Assembly: GCA_036397095.1 (NCBI GenBank)
Contig: DASWJQ010000021.1
Coordinates: forward strand, 1 to 8,029
Direction: 5' to 3'
Length of the DNA: 8,029 nucleotides
From: DASWJQ01 sp036397095
GTDB lineage: Bacteria > Chloroflexota > Anaerolineae > Anaerolineales > E44-bin32
Both the position numbers and the translations under genes were made by a program. Positions 5,595-8,029 of this stretch are shown here, piece by piece (position 1 is the first letter of the stretch; the number at the start of each line of letters is the position of its first letter). Below the pieces are notes generated by a model that saw only the letters and a list, made by a program, of their open reading frames with translations, did not search any database and was not told the DNA's origin.

Positions 5595-6243
5595 GGACCG
5601 CCCGAGACGTCGCGCATACAGGTTGCTCTTACCGCTGTGGTTCGTCCTCGAGATCCCGACGCTCCTGGTCGTGATTGGACTGCTCCTGCTGGGGTTGCTC
5701 GGCTTCACGGCCTACGCCTCGATCAACTCTGACTTCTTCGGCCTGGCCGCACCGCCGTTGGGTGAACTCCAGTTCTCGACCGGGTTCGAATACGTCACCG
5801 CACCCGACGAGCGCAACTGGACAATCACGTACGAGGGCCCCGAGAACTCGACCTTCCGCGGGGTGGTGCGCCATGTCTCCCACTGGCGCGAAGAGACCTT
5901 CCCCTTTGCCACGCACGACATCCTGGTAACTTCGGGTGAGTTCAGCTCGCAGGAGAAGGTCAGCGTGCGGGTCGTGCTCCATACGTTCACCTATCGCTAC
6001 TATGGTCATAAGCCGAGCGGCGGGATTAACCTGCTGCATGTCGTGCCGGCCTCGGCCGAGATTTACCAACAGCTGCTTCAAATCCGAGAGTGGAACCAGG
6101 TGACCATCAATGGCCGCGAAATCCTACGCATCGACCGTTATGACCCGGATGGCCAGTTCCTTGGCGCCTTCCAGGATGCCGGCTGCAATTCGATTCTGGT
6201 GACGTCGGTGGCGGTCCACAGCCCAGGCACGCCGATTCCGTAG
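5581..6243 (+). CDS. Uncharacterised single-pass membrane protein
   Basis: I do not recognise this 220-residue protein. A very basic N-terminus (RHPDRPRRRAYR) is followed by one long hydrophobic helix (about 22-46), so the positive-inside rule predicts the rest, about 175 residues, lies outside the cytoplasm as a membrane-anchored domain. This domain is rich in beta-type sequence and aromatic residues (TFTYRYYGHK at 135-144). It ends with GREILRIDRYDPDG (178-191) and DAGCNSILVTSVAV (199-212), which holds the only cysteine, C202. No internal methionine occurs. The start is GTG with no Shine-Dalgarno site and a -10-like box just upstream; a later in-frame TTG near the helix is an alternative. 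It converges on hemL, with only 24 nt between the stops. No function is assigned. Confidence 0.75.
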   Translation: MTRHPDRPRRRAYRLLLPLWFVLEIPTLLVVIGLLLLGLLGFTAYASINSDFFGLAAPPLGELQFSTGFEYVTAPDERNWTITYEGPENSTFRGVVRHVSHWREETFPFATHDILVTSGEFSSQEKVSVRVVLHTFTYRYYGHKPSGGINLLHVVPASAEIYQQLLQIREWNQVTINGREILRIDRYDPDGQFLGAFQDAGCNSILVTSVAVHSPGTPIP

Positions 6244-6267
6244 CCTGGCGCGGCCCGCCGCCACTGG

Positions 6268-7554
6268 TTACAGGCCGGCCAACGCTCGCCGCGAGGCCGT
6301 CAACGTCCGATCAAGTGTCGAGCGGTCATGGGCGGTTGACAGGAAGGCGGCCTCGAAGGCCGACGGCGCCAGATATACGCCGTCGTCGAGCAGTCGGTGG
6401 AAGAATCGGGGATAAAGCTGGCTATCGCTGTCGGCGACCGTTCGCCAGTTTGTCGGAGCCTGCTCCCGGAAGAACAGGCTCAGCATGGTTCCCACACAGT
6501 TAACAGTGGCGGGAACCCCGGCCTCGGAAGCCAGATCTTGCCAGCCCTGGGCCAAATCGGCTGCCTGCTGTGCGGCAATCTGCCAGCCATCGTCCGCCGC
6601 CAGCACCTGCAGTGTTGTCAGGCCGGCTTGCATCGCCAGCGGGTTGCCCGAAAGCGTGCCCGCCTGGTAGACCGGCCCTTCCGGGGCCAGCAGACTCATG
6701 ATTTCGTGGGGACCGCCGAAGGCACCGACCGGCAGCCCGCCGCCGATCACTTTGCCCAGGGTTGTCAGGTCGGGCCGGACACCATACAGGATCTGGGCGC
6801 CAGCGGGATGCACCCGGTAGCCGGTCATCACTTCGTCGAAGACGAGGAGTGCGCCGTGTTTCTGCGTCAGGCGGCGCAGGCCGGCCAGGAAGCCAGCAGC
6901 AGGCGGCACCACCCCCATGTTGCCGGCCACCGGCTCCACAATCACGGCCGCAATTTGATCCGGATGATTTTCAAACAGCACCCCGGTTGTCTCCAGGTCG
7001 TTGTACGACGCCACCAGCGTATCGGCAACGGTGGCCGGCGGCACGCCCGGTGAGTCCGGCAGGCCCAGCGTGGCCACGCCCGAGCCGGCCTTGACCAGCA
7101 GCAGGTCGGCATGGCCGTGGTAGCCGCCTTCAAACTTGACGATCTTGCTGCGGCCGGTGTAGGCGCGGGCCAGCCGCAGCGCACTCATGGTTGCCTCGGT
7201 GCCGGAGTTCACGAACCGGATCCGCTCGAGGCCCGGCAGCCCAGCCTGGATGGCCTCGGCCAATTCAACTTCGACCAGGGTCGGGGCGCCGTAGCTGGTG
7301 CCAAGCTGGACCCGATCGGCCAGTGCCTGTGTGACCTGCGGGTGCGCATGCCCCAGGATCAGCGGTCCATACGAGAGTACGTAATCCACATACTGCTTGT
7401 CGTCGATGTCCCACAGGTGGGGTCCTTGACCGCGCGCCATGAAGACCGGCGCCCCCCCGACCGCCTTGAAGGCCCGGACGGGCGAATTGACTCCACCCAC
7501 CAGGCTGCGTTGGGCACGCTCGTGGGCGTCCAGCGACTTGGCTCGGCGGGTCAT
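6268..7554 (-). CDS. hemL: Glutamate-1-semialdehyde 2,1-aminomutase
   Basis: Converts glutamate-1-semialdehyde to 5-aminolevulinate using pyridoxal phosphate, the last step of the C5 route that starts heme and other tetrapyrrole synthesis in the cytoplasm. The 428-residue length is that of the family. The N-terminus has GGVNSPVRAF (20-29), then LSYGPLILGHAHP (60-72), the phosphate-binding SGTEATMSALRLAR (117-130), YHGHAD (145-150), FDEVMTGYR (239-247), the PLP lysine K268 in LGKVIGGGLPVGAFGG (266-281) and AGTLSGNP (298-305). All expected active-site segments are present and there is no frameshift. The ATG at 7554 is chosen because family homology begins there; the frame stays open to 7737 but that part overlaps hemY. 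No good Shine-Dalgarno site is seen; AAAGG lies 16 nt upstream. It starts 43 nt after the hemY stop and is likely co-transcribed with it. Confidence 0.97.
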   Translation of the reverse strand: MTRRAKSLDAHERAQRSLVGGVNSPVRAFKAVGGAPVFMARGQGPHLWDIDDKQYVDYVLSYGPLILGHAHPQVTQALADRVQLGTSYGAPTLVEVELAEAIQAGLPGLERIRFVNSGTEATMSALRLARAYTGRSKIVKFEGGYHGHADLLLVKAGSGVATLGLPDSPGVPPATVADTLVASYNDLETTGVLFENHPDQIAAVIVEPVAGNMGVVPPAAGFLAGLRRLTQKHGALLVFDEVMTGYRVHPAGAQILYGVRPDLTTLGKVIGGGLPVGAFGGPHEIMSLLAPEGPVYQAGTLSGNPLAMQAGLTTLQVLAADDGWQIAAQQAADLAQGWQDLASEAGVPATVNCVGTMLSLFFREQAPTNWRTVADSDSQLYPRFFHRLLDDGVYLAPSAFEAAFLSTAHDRSTLDRTLTASRRALAGL

Positions 7555-7597
7555 GGTGTTGGTCTCGATGCCTTTCGCAGGGGCCGCCGGGCTGCGG

Positions 7598-8029
7598 CTA
7601 GCCAAGGTGGCTTGCCAGATCGCGGGCGGCCTGACGGCCGCTTCGAATGCAGTCGGGGATGCCGATGCCGCCGTAGGCGGCGCCTGCCAGCGCAATACCA
7701 GGCAGGCTCCTCGCCTGCGTTTCAATTCGCTTGACAAGCTCCGCGTGGCCCAGGTTGTACTGCGGCATCGCCCGTCGCCAACGCTTCAAGCGAACAAGAT
7801 CAGGCTTACGGTTGAGGCCCATTGTCTGGCTTAGTTCCTGACGGGCAACCTCGATCAGGACTAGATCCGGCTGATCGATGACATGCTCCTGGCCGTAGCG
7901 ACCGAGAAAGACCCGCAGCAGCGCCGTGCCAGGCGGAGCCCGATCAGGAAACTTAGTCGAGGTCCAACTGCAGGCCAGCGCCGGCCGGCCCTCGCGGGCC
8001 GGGATGACATAACCGTAGCCGTCCAAGCT
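7598..8029 (-). CDS. hemY: Protoporphyrinogen oxidase, C-terminal part (cut by window edge)
   Basis: FAD-dependent oxidation of protoporphyrinogen IX (or coproporphyrinogen III in some bacteria) to the porphyrin, a late step of heme synthesis. Only the last 143 or so residues are in the window; the gene runs past the right edge on the - strand. The visible part opens with LDGYGYVIP, matching the family's G-x-G-x-x-x-P segment. It then has CSWTSTKFPDRAP, LLRVFLGRYG and KRWRRAMPQYNLGH. It closes with LPGIALAGAAYGGIGIPDCI, the conserved C-terminal FAD-contact region, and a final helix. The gene is also named hemG, pgoX or cgoX in other schemes; hemY is used here. It lies upstream of hemL with a 43-nt gap, consistent with one heme operon. 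Confidence 0.93.
   Translation of the reverse strand, partial: SLDGYGYVIPAREGRPALACSWTSTKFPDRAPPGTALLRVFLGRYGQEHVIDQPDLVLIEVARQELSQTMGLNRKPDLVRLKRWRRAMPQYNLGHAELVKRIETQARSLPGIALAGAAYGGIGIPDCIRSGRQAARDLASHLG

Noticed and set aside
6397..7734. Two + strand frames of 218 and 207 codons opposite hemL
   Set aside because: They lie entirely within hemL, whose identity is certain, and show only biased composition.
7555..7737. N-terminal extension of hemL by 61 codons
   Set aside because: The extension overlaps the end of hemY, has no family similarity, and would make the protein longer than the usual 425-435 residues.

Overview
The window is 8 kb of compact, GC-rich bacterial chromosome with eight complete protein genes and one gene cut by the right edge. 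I see no tRNA, rRNA, CRISPR array, transposase or integrase. The gene mix fits an environmental aerobic or microaerobic bacterium, possibly a member of Chloroflexota. It includes a DUF6220 protein, a lipoprotein cytochrome c beside a heme-copper-oxidase-like membrane protein, DUF937, and C5-pathway heme genes with an FAD-type protoporphyrinogen oxidase. That taxonomic guess is inference from gene content and base composition only.

Region 1 (1-2299, + strand) holds three genes read in the same direction: a four-helix DUF6220 membrane protein, a lipoprotein c-type cytochrome, and a 12-helix membrane protein resembling subunit I of heme-copper oxidases or NO reductases. The last protein has an HAG motif in helices 2, 6 and 10 but lacks the His-His pair expected in helix 7 for CuB. 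Together they look like a small membrane electron-transfer module of unclear substrate. Two hairpins follow it (2318-2403).

Region 2 (about 2475-4722, + strand) starts at a plausible sigma-70-type promoter. A NifX/NafY-type metal-cofactor-domain protein with a long histidine-rich insert is followed 5 nt later by a DUF4213/DUF364 putative heavy-metal-chelation protein, which suggests a metal-handling pair. An NAD(P)-dependent beta-hydroxyacid dehydrogenase of the 3-hydroxyisobutyrate dehydrogenase family comes next.

Region 3 (4723-5580) has a perfect 13-bp hairpin between convergent genes. It is followed by a DUF937 protein on the - strand and a divergent promoter region with several GCATCC/GGATGC elements.

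Region 4 (5581-8029) has a + strand gene for an unrecognised single-pass, mostly extracytoplasmic protein that may be translated from a leaderless mRNA. Converging on it from the right edge are hemY (partial) and hemL on the - strand, encoding a late and an early step of heme synthesis. The heme genes and the two putative heme proteins of region 1 share a theme, but nothing in the sequence links their regulation.
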